Assembly: GCA_029378245.1 (NCBI GenBank)
Contig: JARKIF010000021.1
Coordinates: 434,001-498,000 of the forward strand
Reading direction: 5' to 3'
Source of the DNA: Roridomyces roridus
Taxonomy: Eukaryota; Basidiomycota; Agaricomycetes; Agaricales; Mycenaceae
Length of the DNA stretch: 64,000 nucleotides
Part shown: positions 44,654 to 54,017 of the stretch, in pieces
Layout of the letters: each line of letters starts with the position of its first letter
How positions within the stretch are numbered: the first letter of the stretch is position 1
Notes under the pieces: generated by a model
Told to the model about the DNA's origin: nothing
The model's database searches: none
What the model saw: the letters and a program-made list of their open reading frames with translations, nothing else
Translations under genes and position numbers: made by a program

Positions 44654-44913
44654 CTACCGATACATTCCCTGACCCTGGTTGTAGTAGTCTTCCGCACCCA
44701 GAGTAACCGCTACTGTGTTTGAAATGTTCTTCTTCTTGTTGCCGCCGATGCCGCACACCGTCAGCGAGATTTCTGGGAACATCAAATATTCAGAACATAT
44801 ATCGGAAAAGGTCACTTGCCTCGGGGATGACGGTCGGGATCCAGCGTGGCAGCCGGGACAGCCAGGGCTTGACCTACGACCGCAAGGGTGAGGAATAATA
44901 TGAAGAAATGCAT
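44654..44913 (-). CDS. very small secreted protein, 70 residues
   Basis: Two exons on the minus strand: 44820-44913 and 44654-44772, joined by a 47-nt intron that starts with GC (CGAG then gcaagt) and ends cag. The product has a signal peptide (MHFFILFLTLAVVGQALAVP, cleavage likely after ALA), a short spacer (AATLDPDRHPRE), then ISLTVCGIGGNKKKNISNTV and VAVTLGAEDYYNQGQGMYR to the stop. A TATA element (TATAAAAG, about 44943-44950) is 30 bp upstream. One Cys and a Lys triplet are the only notable residues. No family is recognised. Small secreted proteins of this size are common in agarics as possible effectors or signals; the role is unknown. Confidence 0.6.
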
Positions 44914-44952
44914 TGGTGGGCTCAGCACAGATGAGGCAGTCTTTTATATGCG

Positions 44953-45210
44953 TTTCTTAGTTGCGAGCCAGCCCCATCAGCGCTTGATCAGCGCCGGTTA
45001 GCACTGATTTCACCTGGAAAGGAATTGTTCCCGCAGCTTGTCCTAGTTTCATGAACACTGCCCACTTTTAGGGCCGATCTGTTTCTTAGTTGCGAGCCAG
45101 CCTCATCAGCGCTTGATCAGCGCCAGTTAGCACTCATTTCACCTTGGAAAGGAATTGTTCCCGCAGCTTGTCCTAGTTTCATGAACACTGCCCACTTTTC
45201 GGGCCGTTGG
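44953..45210. repeat. tandem duplication, 129-bp unit, two copies
   Basis: 44953-45081 and 45082-45210 differ at about five positions and one 1-bp indel, so the duplication is recent. Both contain 'gttgcgagccag', 'cagcgcttgatcagcgcc' and 'gaacactgcccactttt'. It lies directly upstream of the small secreted protein's TATA box. Confidence 0.9.
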
Positions 45211-46669
45211 CACTGCAATATCAATGGAATTTGGGTCCAAGGAGACCTGGCTGTGAGGCCACTGCTGTGCATGGCGGAAACGATCCCGCCTGTTCGACAT
45301 TGATTCTGAGCTGTTTCTTGAGGAGAGATTACACAACCAACAGTTACCAACCCAACCTTGAAGCTTGAGTGTTGACCTGAATATTTGGATCCACATATTG
45401 CGGAACCGGCTACCAGGAGTCCAGGCTGCCGACTCCAGAATCCAGATGCCGAACCCCAGCGACATCAATGTTTGCTATTTCAAATTCAAAGTGGCCCATC
45501 AACAATGATAAATGCCTCGGCACACCCCACTAGTACACGCCGACGCATATGCCGGTTGGTAGCTAACTCGACAAATGAGTCAAATGCTTGTATATGTATA
45601 TGTGAATCTGGGATGCCGTTGCAGCACCGGTGCAGACTGTCTGACAAATAAGCCGGAACTCAGCCGGAATCGCAACAGAACCCCATGCCTTCTAATTGCC
45701 GAATGACCACGGCGGCCGAAATGTTCAAACAGGTCCTGATTCGGAGATTCATCGCGATTCCTCCCCTTTCGAGGCGTCGTCTCACCATCTGGGCTTTGCA
45801 ACTCGGACTGCCTCGTGTGACTTGTCAGTGCTCTCACCGCCTGTGTGCTCTCGTTCGATCCGGGACTCGCGCCTGGCTTGTTCCACCAAAAGTTTTTTGA
45901 GCACTGATTCCACCGAGCATCTTGCGGGCAAGAAGTTGCGCGTCGCTGGCTGAGTTGGGGCACATCCACATTGCGGGCACGGACGACAAATGTGTTTGGA
46001 TGTGGTGAAGAATGTCGGCACGTTCGGCTTCGGATGGCAGGTCGAGTTTCAAGGCGGCGGCGGCGGGCGCGACCGGTAGGGTCCGCAGCACGGAGCTCAC
46101 CATTAGGAGCCATTAGGTGACTACTGATATGCTGATGGTCAGGCGGTTGACCTTCCTTTCCAAGTACTTATTAATATTTTCGTCCTGCCTTCCTCGACCT
46201 GTTCCGCAGCCGCCCCGCCTCCGCAACCCAGATCGAGTGCATGAGCCGAACCAATGAGTTTATAGATGAAAACAGGCGAATTTGTCCCAAGAACATTGAA
46301 TTAGCCACTAGTTGTGTTCCACCAGCCTCCGAGTCGAGCTCTTCATTTTGCAATGGGCATATGTACTAGTGAACTGAGCCCGGCAGTCGACGTCCGCAAC
46401 TAGAAAGCACTCCAGAGACAGTGATAAGACGCGCGCGGGTTCAACTCCCGTCGTTGAGATCGTCCGGTACGAGTTGCCTCTTTTTCTTACTACACTTGAT
46501 CTAACCCCAAAGGCCAGAGGTTTTCCCACTTGAACTGTTTGGAGTAGCTTAAGCATGAACTCCAGCTCGCTAGAGTTATAAATGAACCAAAGTCGCCCCA
46601 AGGCGAGTCCATGGGACAGCTGTGGAACCGGACATGTACACTTGGGCTATTTGACTTGTCTATGCAATC
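45211..46669. other. repeat-rich, mostly non-genic
   Basis: A minus-strand frame at 45834-46103 has gene-like codon use (LPSEAERADILHHIQTHL; SASDAQLLARKMLGG) but no identifiable family, and may be an exon scrap. A further B-box-like tRNA motif (GCGGG, TTCAACT, CCCGT) is near 46436-46450, followed by T5 at 46481-46485. Nothing else is supported. Confidence 0.4.
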
Positions 46670-46747
46670 ACCTGCAGTACGAGCTCCGTTGCCAACTTCG
46701 CGGGCTGGTGAAAGTTGAAACAAGTTCGATTCCTGAGCTGCCACATT
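46670..46747 (+). repeat. tRNA-like repeat with GAGCTGCCAC end, copy 2
   Basis: Partner of 44236-44331, with the core 'agttcgattcc' and the end 'gagctgccac'. A T7 run at 46766-46772 follows, as for a Pol III terminator. Confidence 0.6.
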
Positions 46748-46796
46748 CCCGGCTTTATCTCGTCCTTTTTTTAAGCTCTCTTTGGGTTCAGTCCTA

Positions 46797-47075
46797 CTAT
46801 CCTTCCGTCTCATCTGGTCTGAGTATTCGGAGGTTGGACAGCTTCCTTTGGTGAATGTTCCTGCTCTTCGGGCTTTGGCGGAGCGTGAGCGACATATTAA
46901 TATTGGGACGAGAGACCAGAATAGTTTTATTGAGGTATATTGCGACATGTCGGCTGAACGATGTTGGTCTGACTTGTGTAACGGACAGACGCCAAAAAGT
47001 CCAGTCAAGTGCTGTAAAATCTTGGAGTCTGTCGGGAGACGGCGGGTTCGATTCTCGCGGTACTCATGGATTGGG
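46797..47075 (+). repeat. F-box 3' end plus tRNA-like module, copy 2
   Basis: Copy of 43688-43968. It keeps an open F-box tail (IWSEYSEVGQLPLVNVPALR; ERHINIGTRDQNSFIE) but no F-box gene precedes it, so it is an isolated 3' fragment. The tRNA-like end is better kept here: a CTGTAAA loop (GTA, Tyr-type anticodon position), GTCT/AGAC variable arm, T arm GCGGG-TTCGATT-CTCGC and 'ggtactca', then T6 at 47086-47091. Confidence 0.7.
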
Positions 47076-47389
47076 TCTATCCTGCTTTTTTCCTTACTTG
47101 CAAAAAATCGAACGAGTGTCAGACATCTCTCTCATTTTTCTTGTTTCCGCCTTGAACCTTTGAGAGTAAGCTATTGGGAAATCGAGTCACGGCAAATCCA
47201 TATGTGGAGCTCACCATATCATCAAGTATGGCTAGGTGACTATCGGTATGCATATGCTGATGGTCAGGGGGTTGGCCCACCTTTCCAAGTGTTTTGATCC
47301 TGCCTTGGAGTCCAGCCTCCTCGACCCGTTCCAACTTCCGCAGCAAATAAAAGCCGGAACGCGATACCCCCCATGACCGCGGCCCCGAG

Positions 47390-47620
47390 TCGAACGAGGT
47401 CCACCGCATTTAACGCAAACTTCCCTAGTGCGACAGACAAGATTGCGCCCACGGGAGATCCTGTCCGAGCTTCGCGTAGGGAATACTCATTGCGGTCCCT
47501 TCCCAATCGAGGGAAGTGACGAAGTCCGGAATCTACTAACGGGGGATTTCTATCCACGCACGACTCAAATTCGTCCATGCCTAACCACAACATCTTCGTT
47601 ACTTCCAGTCCGTTGATGCT
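47390..47620. repeat. dispersed repeat with tRNA-like B box, copy 1
   Basis: It resembles 50240-50490 over about 230 bp: 'gagtcgaacgagg', 'gtagggaat(a/g)ctc', 'ttgcggtccctt', 'gggggatttc', 'cacgcacgactcaaa' and 'gcgttacttcc' or near. On the minus strand the first part is a perfect T-arm-like CCTCG-TTCGACT-CGGGG. Confidence 0.7.
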
Positions 47621-47631
47621 AGGCCGGATCA

Positions 47632-48099
47632 ATGATTACTAGTTCGGAGGACAAGCGGCTCAGCTTTGGCTCGGCTGATCAACGATCGATCAACCATCAT
47701 GGCATCAAGGTGACGGGGCGGCCGCTTGCTCTCGACTCTCACCTCTCCGAGTCCAACGGCTTCTCATTGCAGCCCTCGCGCTGGCCTTCGCTTGACACCA
47801 CTCACCCTTCGACGACGGGTGTTATGATTACAACACAAGATTTTCCAAGGACCAATGGTGCGTAGCTGTGGCCCTTTTTGAGGATTGTTCTTGAGGCCAT
47901 TGCTACAGATGTTGCAGAACTAGCCTCTGGAACTCGGGACTCGGAGCGAGAGCGGGTGGGATGTGCATGCGCGGCCGCAGCCATTGCTCGACGTCCACCG
48001 GACCTCGTCTTTTATGAGGCCGTGACCGGGAGGCTTGGAGTATCGTCGTCCGTATCCCGTCTACACTCTGAGACGCTGTGCATTGGAAGGCCTTGGTGA
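47632..48099 (+). CDS. possible spliced gene of unknown function
   Basis: ATG 47632 opens a frame (MITSSEDKRLSFGSADQRS; SLDTTHPSTTGVMITTQDFP) that can splice at about 47860 to an exon starting near 47910 (VAELASGTRDSERERVGC; AIARRPPDLVFYEAVTG) and stop at 48099. Splice signals are reasonable, but no family is recognised and alternative exon choices exist. It could be the remnant of a gene largely lost, or a wrong model. Confidence 0.28.
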
Positions 48100-48437
48100 C
48101 AGTGCGTTGTTTACCCTCCGCCTCGGACACGGTGGCCATGATACTGACGCAGCTCCAGTCTTGGAGTCTGGGGAGAGGCTGGCAGGTGCGTCCTCCACGG
48201 GCTCGTCTCGTACAAAAGCTGATGTGTTTCCTCCCCAGTTATCTTTTCCTATTGACCCCCTGCAGCGTTTCATCAATCAAAAATCTTCAAAATCACTGCG
48301 AACCCGTATCTTCGCGGAAGACACTGTACACAGACGTCATCTCCTGCTCATGATTTCTCACCGCCCGCAAGCGACGCAGCAGCGGCGGCCGTGGAATCCA
48401 ATAAATTTCGCCCTGCCACGTCTCGACTCACTTGAAG

Positions 48438-50184
48438 ATGGATGCAGTCCCCGGCTATCCACACCCCAACCCATGTCTGTCTTTCTGGCTCATGGGAGCG
48501 CGCAACTCCCCGCTCATTGGCCATCGTACCACAGAGACGCTCCCTGAGCACGCGGACGTCACCATCATCGGCTCTGGCCTCTCTGGCGCTGCAATCGCGT
48601 ACTTTCTGCTCACGGGTCCCAACCCTCCGAGACGCGTCGTAATGTTGGAGGCAAGGGAAGCGTGCGACGGTGCCACGGCTCGCAATGGCGGACATTGTAG
48701 CCCCGATGCCTTCGTAGGTCGGGCTTTCATTTGATCTTGTTCTGGATCGTGCTCACCGCCCGCAGAGTACGCGGACTACAAGAAGCATTTTGGAAAGGAG
48801 CAGGCGATGAAGATTCTCCAGAATGAGAAGGTACGTCCCTCTGAGCACCGTAAGTAGAAGGCATCCGATTCACGAGCGTTTTAAGAACACCCTTGATCTC
48901 ATGACGGAGATAATAGAGAAGGAGGGGATCGACTGCGATTTCTGGAGAGGCTCCTCGTATGGTGTGTCCTTGCTGAGATTGTGGAGACGCGTCTAACCAA
49001 TTTTATCAGCTGTCGCAACGGACCAGCTTTCGGCCGATACACTCGCGAATGCATACCAAGAATTCGTCGATGACGGTGGCAAGGTCGAGGGGATCGTGGA
49101 GCGGATACTGGACCCCGACGCCGCGCGCCGGGCGTCACGCTGCTCCAAAGCCTCTGCGGTCTACAAGAAGCCCACCAGCTCGCTCTGGCCTCACAAACTC
49201 GTGATCCATCTCCTCAGCCTTTGTATCGAGAAGCACGGGCTTAACCTCCAGACGCACACCCCCGTCCGAGCGGTGGAGTCCAACTCTGACGGGGGCTGGA
49301 ACATCCAAACCGACCGTGGGGTGGTGCGGACGGGCAAAGTCGTATATGCGACGAATGCTTTCACCGCTACGCTGCTGCCCGAATTCCTGGGTCATATTTG
49401 GCCCTTCAAAGGACAATGCTCCGTCGTTGTCCCTCCCCAGGCGTTCTCGGGGCCGAATATGCTGAAACAGACGTATGGACTGGTGGGCACTCCGCAGCAA
49501 TCTTTTTTCTTTGGCGAGGAGCTAATGTACCACAGGCGTACGAGGACAAGGGGGGTATTCGCGAGGATTATATGATTCAGCGGCATAAGGACGGCTTGAT
49601 CATATTCGGCGGGAGGAGGGGAGCGGTGTCCCTGGACAAGCTGCTTGGGAATACGAATGACACCGAGACGTATCCCGAGCTGTCAGCGGCGCTCAAGAAG
49701 GCGCTTCCGGCGTTTTTTGAGGGATGGGACGAGCAGAGGGAGGGGGAGGGTCAGCTGCATGTGTGGAGCGGTGCGTTTTCCTCATCCCTGTAGGAGCGTA
49801 CTAAAGGCATTCTAGGCATCATGGGCTACACGACGGAAGGCACGTAGCCCTTCCAGTGACTTTCGGATGCTGTGTGATGCTGACTTGCATTCTAGGCGTT
49901 CCGTATGTCGGTGAGCTGCACGACAAACCGGGAGCGTTCATCTGCGCGGGGCATCATGGACATGGTGAGCGTCCCATTCCCCCGCTCCTCCTCTGGCCGC
50001 AAGCTTACACGGTGTGTACTTAGGAATGGCCCGAATCATAACATGCGCCAAGGGGCTGGCGGAGATAATCCAGGGCGGATCGTGGGCTTCCACTGGGCTA
50101 CCGGAATGCTTCCAGCCCACGCGCGAGCGGCTCGGGAGGCCCGCTGGGGTAGCCACGCAGAAAGGAGGTTGCGTTACAATGTAG
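48438..50184 (+). CDS. FAD-dependent oxidoreductase (DAO family)
   Basis: ATG 48438 starts MDAVPGYPHPNPCLSFWLMG, then the FAD-binding VTIIGSGLSGAAIAYFLL and LEAREACDGATARNGGHCSP. Six introns are used; later blocks are KILQNEKNTLDLMTEIIEKE, DQLSADTLANAYQEFV, WPHKLVIHLLSLCIEKHGL, VVYATNAFTATLLPEFLG, EDYMIQRHKDGLIIFGGRR and GAFICAGHHGHGMARI, with a GGSWASTGLPECFQPT tail ending at 50184. The apparent stop after LMYHRRTRT near 49574 is avoided by removing a 49463-49535-type intron that rejoins AYEDKGGIRE. The intron at 49840-49895 starts with GC (gcacgt). Members oxidise amino acids or amines with FAD; this agaric branch is uncharacterised. No signal peptide is seen. Confidence 0.82.
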
Positions 50185-50239
50185 AATTGCCACAGGGACA
50201 TCGACTACGGGGAAGAAAAAAGAAACATTGCCTTATTAT

Positions 50240-50490
50240 AACCGTAGCCCGAGTCGAACGAGGCCCACTGCAAACGTCGATAGCCGCGAGCGCGAGAGAG
50301 AATTATCAGTACGAGCTTCAGGTAGGGAATGCTCGTTGCGGTCCCTTCTCAATCGAAGGAGCAGAGAAAAAAGTCCTTGGTCTGGTGCTTGCCGAGTCGA
50401 ATGGGGGATTTCCTACCCTGCACACGCACGACTCAAAATGTAATGTTCCATCCCTAACCACATGGGTTGCGTTACTTCCGGTCGTTGATA
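50240..50490. repeat. dispersed repeat with tRNA-like B box, copy 2
   Basis: Partner of 47390-47620, same orientation. On the minus strand the T-arm-like CCTCG-TTCGACT-CGGGC is followed by T6 at 50216-50221. Confidence 0.7.
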
Positions 50491-50743
50491 TGGTTGAAAC
50501 TAGCCTGAAGAGTCAGGGTAAAGAACGGTGTGTGCAGGGAGGTAAGGCTTTTTATCTCCGAGCCAACATACCTCGAAAAAAGACAAGGAAGGCTCTGCCA
50601 AGTATTACTTCTTAGTGCACGATATATTATACTTTTGTGTGAGACAACTTCAACTTCGACAGATGTAACGTGATCTGAATCAGCCACCAGATGATCCGGA
50701 TTAGTCAATCACGGATCAGCCCGTTAACTTGCCTTCCACCACT

Positions 50744-52489
50744 ATGTCCCTCGCACTTACGCAAACCGAGGCCAACTTGAGAGCCAGGATGGATCGTTAC
50801 CGGGAGCTGCTTCGATCCAACTCCGACGCTCCCTCTGACATCAGGTCAACCATCTCAGCGCTATCCACCGACCTCAGCCGATGCGATGAAGGACTCGCAC
50901 GTCTTCACACCGAGCTCGCCAGGCTCCAGGCGCAGCTTAATTGCCTCACAGCGGAACGGCAGACACTCCAAATTCACTACGATGACTGCCACGCTCTGTT
51001 GGCACCAATACGGCGGCTGCCGTCCGAGATCCTGGGCAGCATCTTTGACCTTTGTCGGTACCCCGATGAGGATGACGAGGACGAAGACAATCGATCGGGC
51101 CCCATCCTAGGTCATCACAAACTCGCACAAAGACTCCTTCGTGCCATATCCCGCGTCTGTATTCACTGGCGCAGGATCGTCATCGGTACTCCCGCGTACT
51201 GGAACACTATCAAAATTGGTGAGGGGTTCACGATAAAGACCCCGAGGGATTTGAAGCTGCTCACGGTCGCCTTGGAACGAAGTAGATCGTCTCCGCTGCA
51301 CGTCAAGATCTATAATGATCAGTTGGCCTTCCGCCTCCTCACAGAGTTCTCGGAGCGGTGGCAGACTGCAGAGCTGCACTTTGGTGCCAGGGACTGTACC
51401 CTGTTTTTGCGCTTGGCGAATCGTCTGCCGATGTTGCAGAAGCTGTGTATCCGCGCGTTTCCGCTACAATTGGCGCCGCGTCGAGCCCTGGGCGATTTTA
51501 TCGAGTCTGCACCCTGCCTTCGCAATTTGATTATTGCTGCCCCCCTCATGCCGACGGGGAACGAAGCGCTGCTGCGTCAGTTATCCTCCTTGACGTTCAC
51601 CTCGGTCTATCCCACCTATATCACTGGCTGTGTGGTGCTCATTTCAGGGCTGTCGGCCTCAGCCCAACTCGCACTCTTCCTCGAGGACAGAATGCCGACC
51701 TTGCTCCGGCAGGTCACAGGTCCTGATCCCCCCATTTCCATCCCCCCTACGACCTCCTCCCTCAGCACATTCCGCATTCGCTTCGACTCTGTGGCCCACT
51801 TGAAAGAGATTTTCACCGCGCTCACCCTTCCGGGTCTCGTCACGCTCAGTCTCCGCGGCAAATATCCCAACCTCCCATGGCCGCACGCAGAATTCCACGC
51901 CCTCGCTGCTCGTTCGCGGTTCCACGACCATCTGCTCACGCTCGACCTCCGTGCGACGTATATTGCGCAGGCTGAGCTCCTCGAATGTTTGGGTGCGCTG
52001 CCATGTCTTGAGCGTCTCACCATCGGAGATCGCGCGGACCGTCATGGGCAGGCGCATCATTGTGTAATCACGGATGGGCTATTACAGGGTCTCACTGTCA
52101 CCGCCGCTGAAGACGGTCGTAGCCAGTGTCCCGCTCCACGCCTCCTCCGCCTCCGCCTCTTCACTCTCGGCAAATTTGACGACACGGTGTACTTCAATTT
52201 CCTCCGCTCACGGATGGATCATCTGGCTCTTTCCAATCCGCAACAGCTATTTGAGAGCCAGATCGAGTGGCTTTGGGATTGTGAACGCCAGGTGGGTGAG
52301 TCCGTGATGGAGCAGATCGACGAATTGTGCAAGAGCGGATGCTTGAAGTTCTCGATTATCACGGACGAAGATGAATGGGATAAATATTGGGCGTTGAGGG
52401 ATGGTGATTTTGGTGAGTTACACACTAGTATCGTATTCCTGGTGCTCAATTTGCTGCTAGCAGATTCCGACTCGGAGGAGGCAGAGTAA
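50744..52489 (+). CDS. F-box/LRR-like protein
   Basis: The start is MSLALTQTEANLRARMDRYR. A clear coiled coil (GLARLHTELARLQAQLNCL; ERQTLQIHYDDCHALL) leads into the F-box LAPIRRLPSEILGSIFDL. After an acidic insert (PDEDDEDEDN) come AISRVCIHWRRIVIGTPAYW and a long leucine-rich tail. The last intron (about 52411-52463) joins RDGDF to DSDSEEAE, so the stop at 52489 follows an acidic end. The architecture is the classic agaric one, with 560-570 residues. Substrate unknown. Confidence 0.87.
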   Translation: MSLALTQTEANLRARMDRYRELLRSNSDAPSDIRSTISALSTDLSRCDEGLARLHTELARLQAQLNCLTAERQTLQIHYDDCHALLAPIRRLPSEILGSIFDLCRYPDEDDEDEDNRSGPILGHHKLAQRLLRAISRVCIHWRRIVIGTPAYWNTIKIGEGFTIKTPRDLKLLTVALERSRSSPLHVKIYNDQLAFRLLTEFSERWQTAELHFGARDCTLFLRLANRLPMLQKLCIRAFPLQLAPRRALGDFIESAPCLRNLIIAAPLMPTGNEALLRQLSSLTFTSVYPTYITGCVVLISGLSASAQLALFLEDRMPTLLRQVTGPDPPISIPPTTSSLSTFRIRFDSVAHLKEIFTALTLPGLVTLSLRGKYPNLPWPHAEFHALAARSRFHDHLLTLDLRATYIAQAELLECLGALPCLERLTIGDRADRHGQAHHCVITDGLLQGLTVTAAEDGRSQCPAPRLLRLRLFTLGKFDDTVYFNFLRSRMDHLALSNPQQLFESQIEWLWDCERQVGESVMEQIDELCKSGCLKFSIITDEDEWDKYWALRDGDFGELHTSIVFLVLNLLLADSDSEEAE

Positions 52490-52946
52490 TGTCAATTCAT
52501 ATTGTTACAAATTGGAGTCTTTGCTTGTTGCAATTTCTCGTGGAACAAGTTATGTATGTATCTCCTGGCCAGCGATGTTATCTTTGAATTATTTGAATTC
52601 TTACATGCCATGTTACCCAACTACGAATTCACAGCTCCGATCCATTGTCGACCAGCCTCGCCACATTCGTCTGGTGATTTGTCCGAAGAACCGGGTGGTC
52701 TCCCCTCGAAGCAGTGGGCAAAAAGCGAAACGACAGAGAAATTTTACGACTCACCTCTGTCAGTGTTCATTTGCCAGTGGAGCCCAGAGCGGCAGTGGGA
52801 TCAAACACGAGGGCAGCGGTGGGGTTGAACGTGAATTCGGCGAGAAACGTCACGGACGAGACGGCTGTTTCAATGGGGCGGAACAAAGGCGAGGCGGGGG
52901 CAACCTCGATGATCCATACCCAGCTCCAGTATGTGGTCCACCTAAA

Positions 52947-52955
52947 CTATAAAGG
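52947..52955 (+). promoter_or_regulatory. TATA box of the Cys-rich secreted protein gene
   Basis: CTATAAAGG lies about 62 bp before ATG 53014. The rest of 52490-53013 shows no gene. Confidence 0.55.
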
Positions 52956-53013
52956 TGCGTCCCTCCAGCTTCAAACCCCAAGAAACTCACTCCTCTCAGC
53001 ACTCCAACAGCAA

Positions 53014-53519
53014 ATGTTCTCCAAACTCACCGTCGCTCTCGTCTTCTCCGCGTTGGCCGCTCTCCAGGCGTCCGCCTCGCCTGCTACGACCTTGACGCGC
53101 GCGCGCCGGGGCCAATGCAACGGCGACCAAGTCACCTGCAACCTCCAATTCGCAGCCAACAAAGTCGCATGTCAGCAGCTCATCAATTCGATCGCTGCGA
53201 ACCCCAACAACATCCTTCCCCGTACGTCCTCTCCTCCTTGCCACTCCCCTCGTTCAAAACTGAGCTTACATCGATCATTTTCGTTTCGATAGCTTCCCCC
53301 CGTTTCATATGCAGCTCCCTCAACGGCGACCAATGCTGCATCAGCTGGGCGGACGACGTCCAAGGCCTCACTCAGGGCGCCCTCCTCTCCATGGCGCAGA
53401 CTCAACTCGAATGCGAGCCCGGGAATGCCATCGTTTCGGCTTTCGCGCACAATGTGGATCTTAATGGGGAGTGCACCGCGCAGTGCCTTTCCAACCGTCC
53501 GGATGGATGCACCGACTAG
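53014..53519 (+). CDS. Cys-rich secreted protein
   Basis: Two exons (53014-53221 and 53290-53519) give about 145 residues. A signal peptide (MFSKLTVALVFSALAALQAS) is followed by a possible dibasic pro-site in LTRARRGQ and then ten cysteines: QCN, TCN, ACQ, ICS, a CC pair in DQCCISW, ECE, GEC, AQC and GCT. The spacing and the VDLNGECTAQCLSNRPDGC-like ending are familiar from secreted agaric proteins of unknown function. Five disulfides and an export signal suggest a stable extracellular protein, perhaps defensive or wall-associated; I will not name a family. Confidence 0.8.
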
Positions 53520-54017
53520 GCAGATCTAGAGTCTGGGATGGGGTGGGCAAGATTGAAGATGACGATAAACCCTTTTGCGACTCGGATACTCCCTTAGCTT
53601 ATCTTACAAAGTCTATATTTATTCCTTCGTGTCCGTACATGTGAAGTTGCCGTTCTGTTCTCACTTACTAATTGAATATTGAAGTGCCAATTGCACTTCT
53701 AACGTCAGAGGCACAATGAAAATTGGAGTCTTCGCCCGATACAATCTTTCGTACAATCTATCTGAGAAGTGTTCAAATGGACCTGTTTTCGACATCTCAA
53801 AAAGTTCGTGGGGTAAGTATAGGATATAAACGAATCAGATACCTCCGAGTCGATTTTCCGCAGGCCGAGCTGCCATATATGTTTTCCCCACCATCGAGGA
53901 AGCGCTACAGCTCCTGTGATTTTTCCAAGGAACACCATCTGGACCAGTCGGGAGCTCGATTCATTTCATTCACAACTCATCAACAAGTACGCTCAATCAA
54001 GAAAGCAGGCATCTAAT
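53520..54017. other. intergenic, no gene seen
   Basis: Convergent spacer between the secreted protein and the dynamin-like gene; AT-rich patches near 53600-53700 may act in 3' end formation. Confidence 0.4.

Noticed and set aside
49463..49535. Premature stop in the FAD oxidoreductase
   Set aside because: Removing an intron starting gtgggc and ending cacag rejoins the family sequence EDKGGIREDYM in frame.
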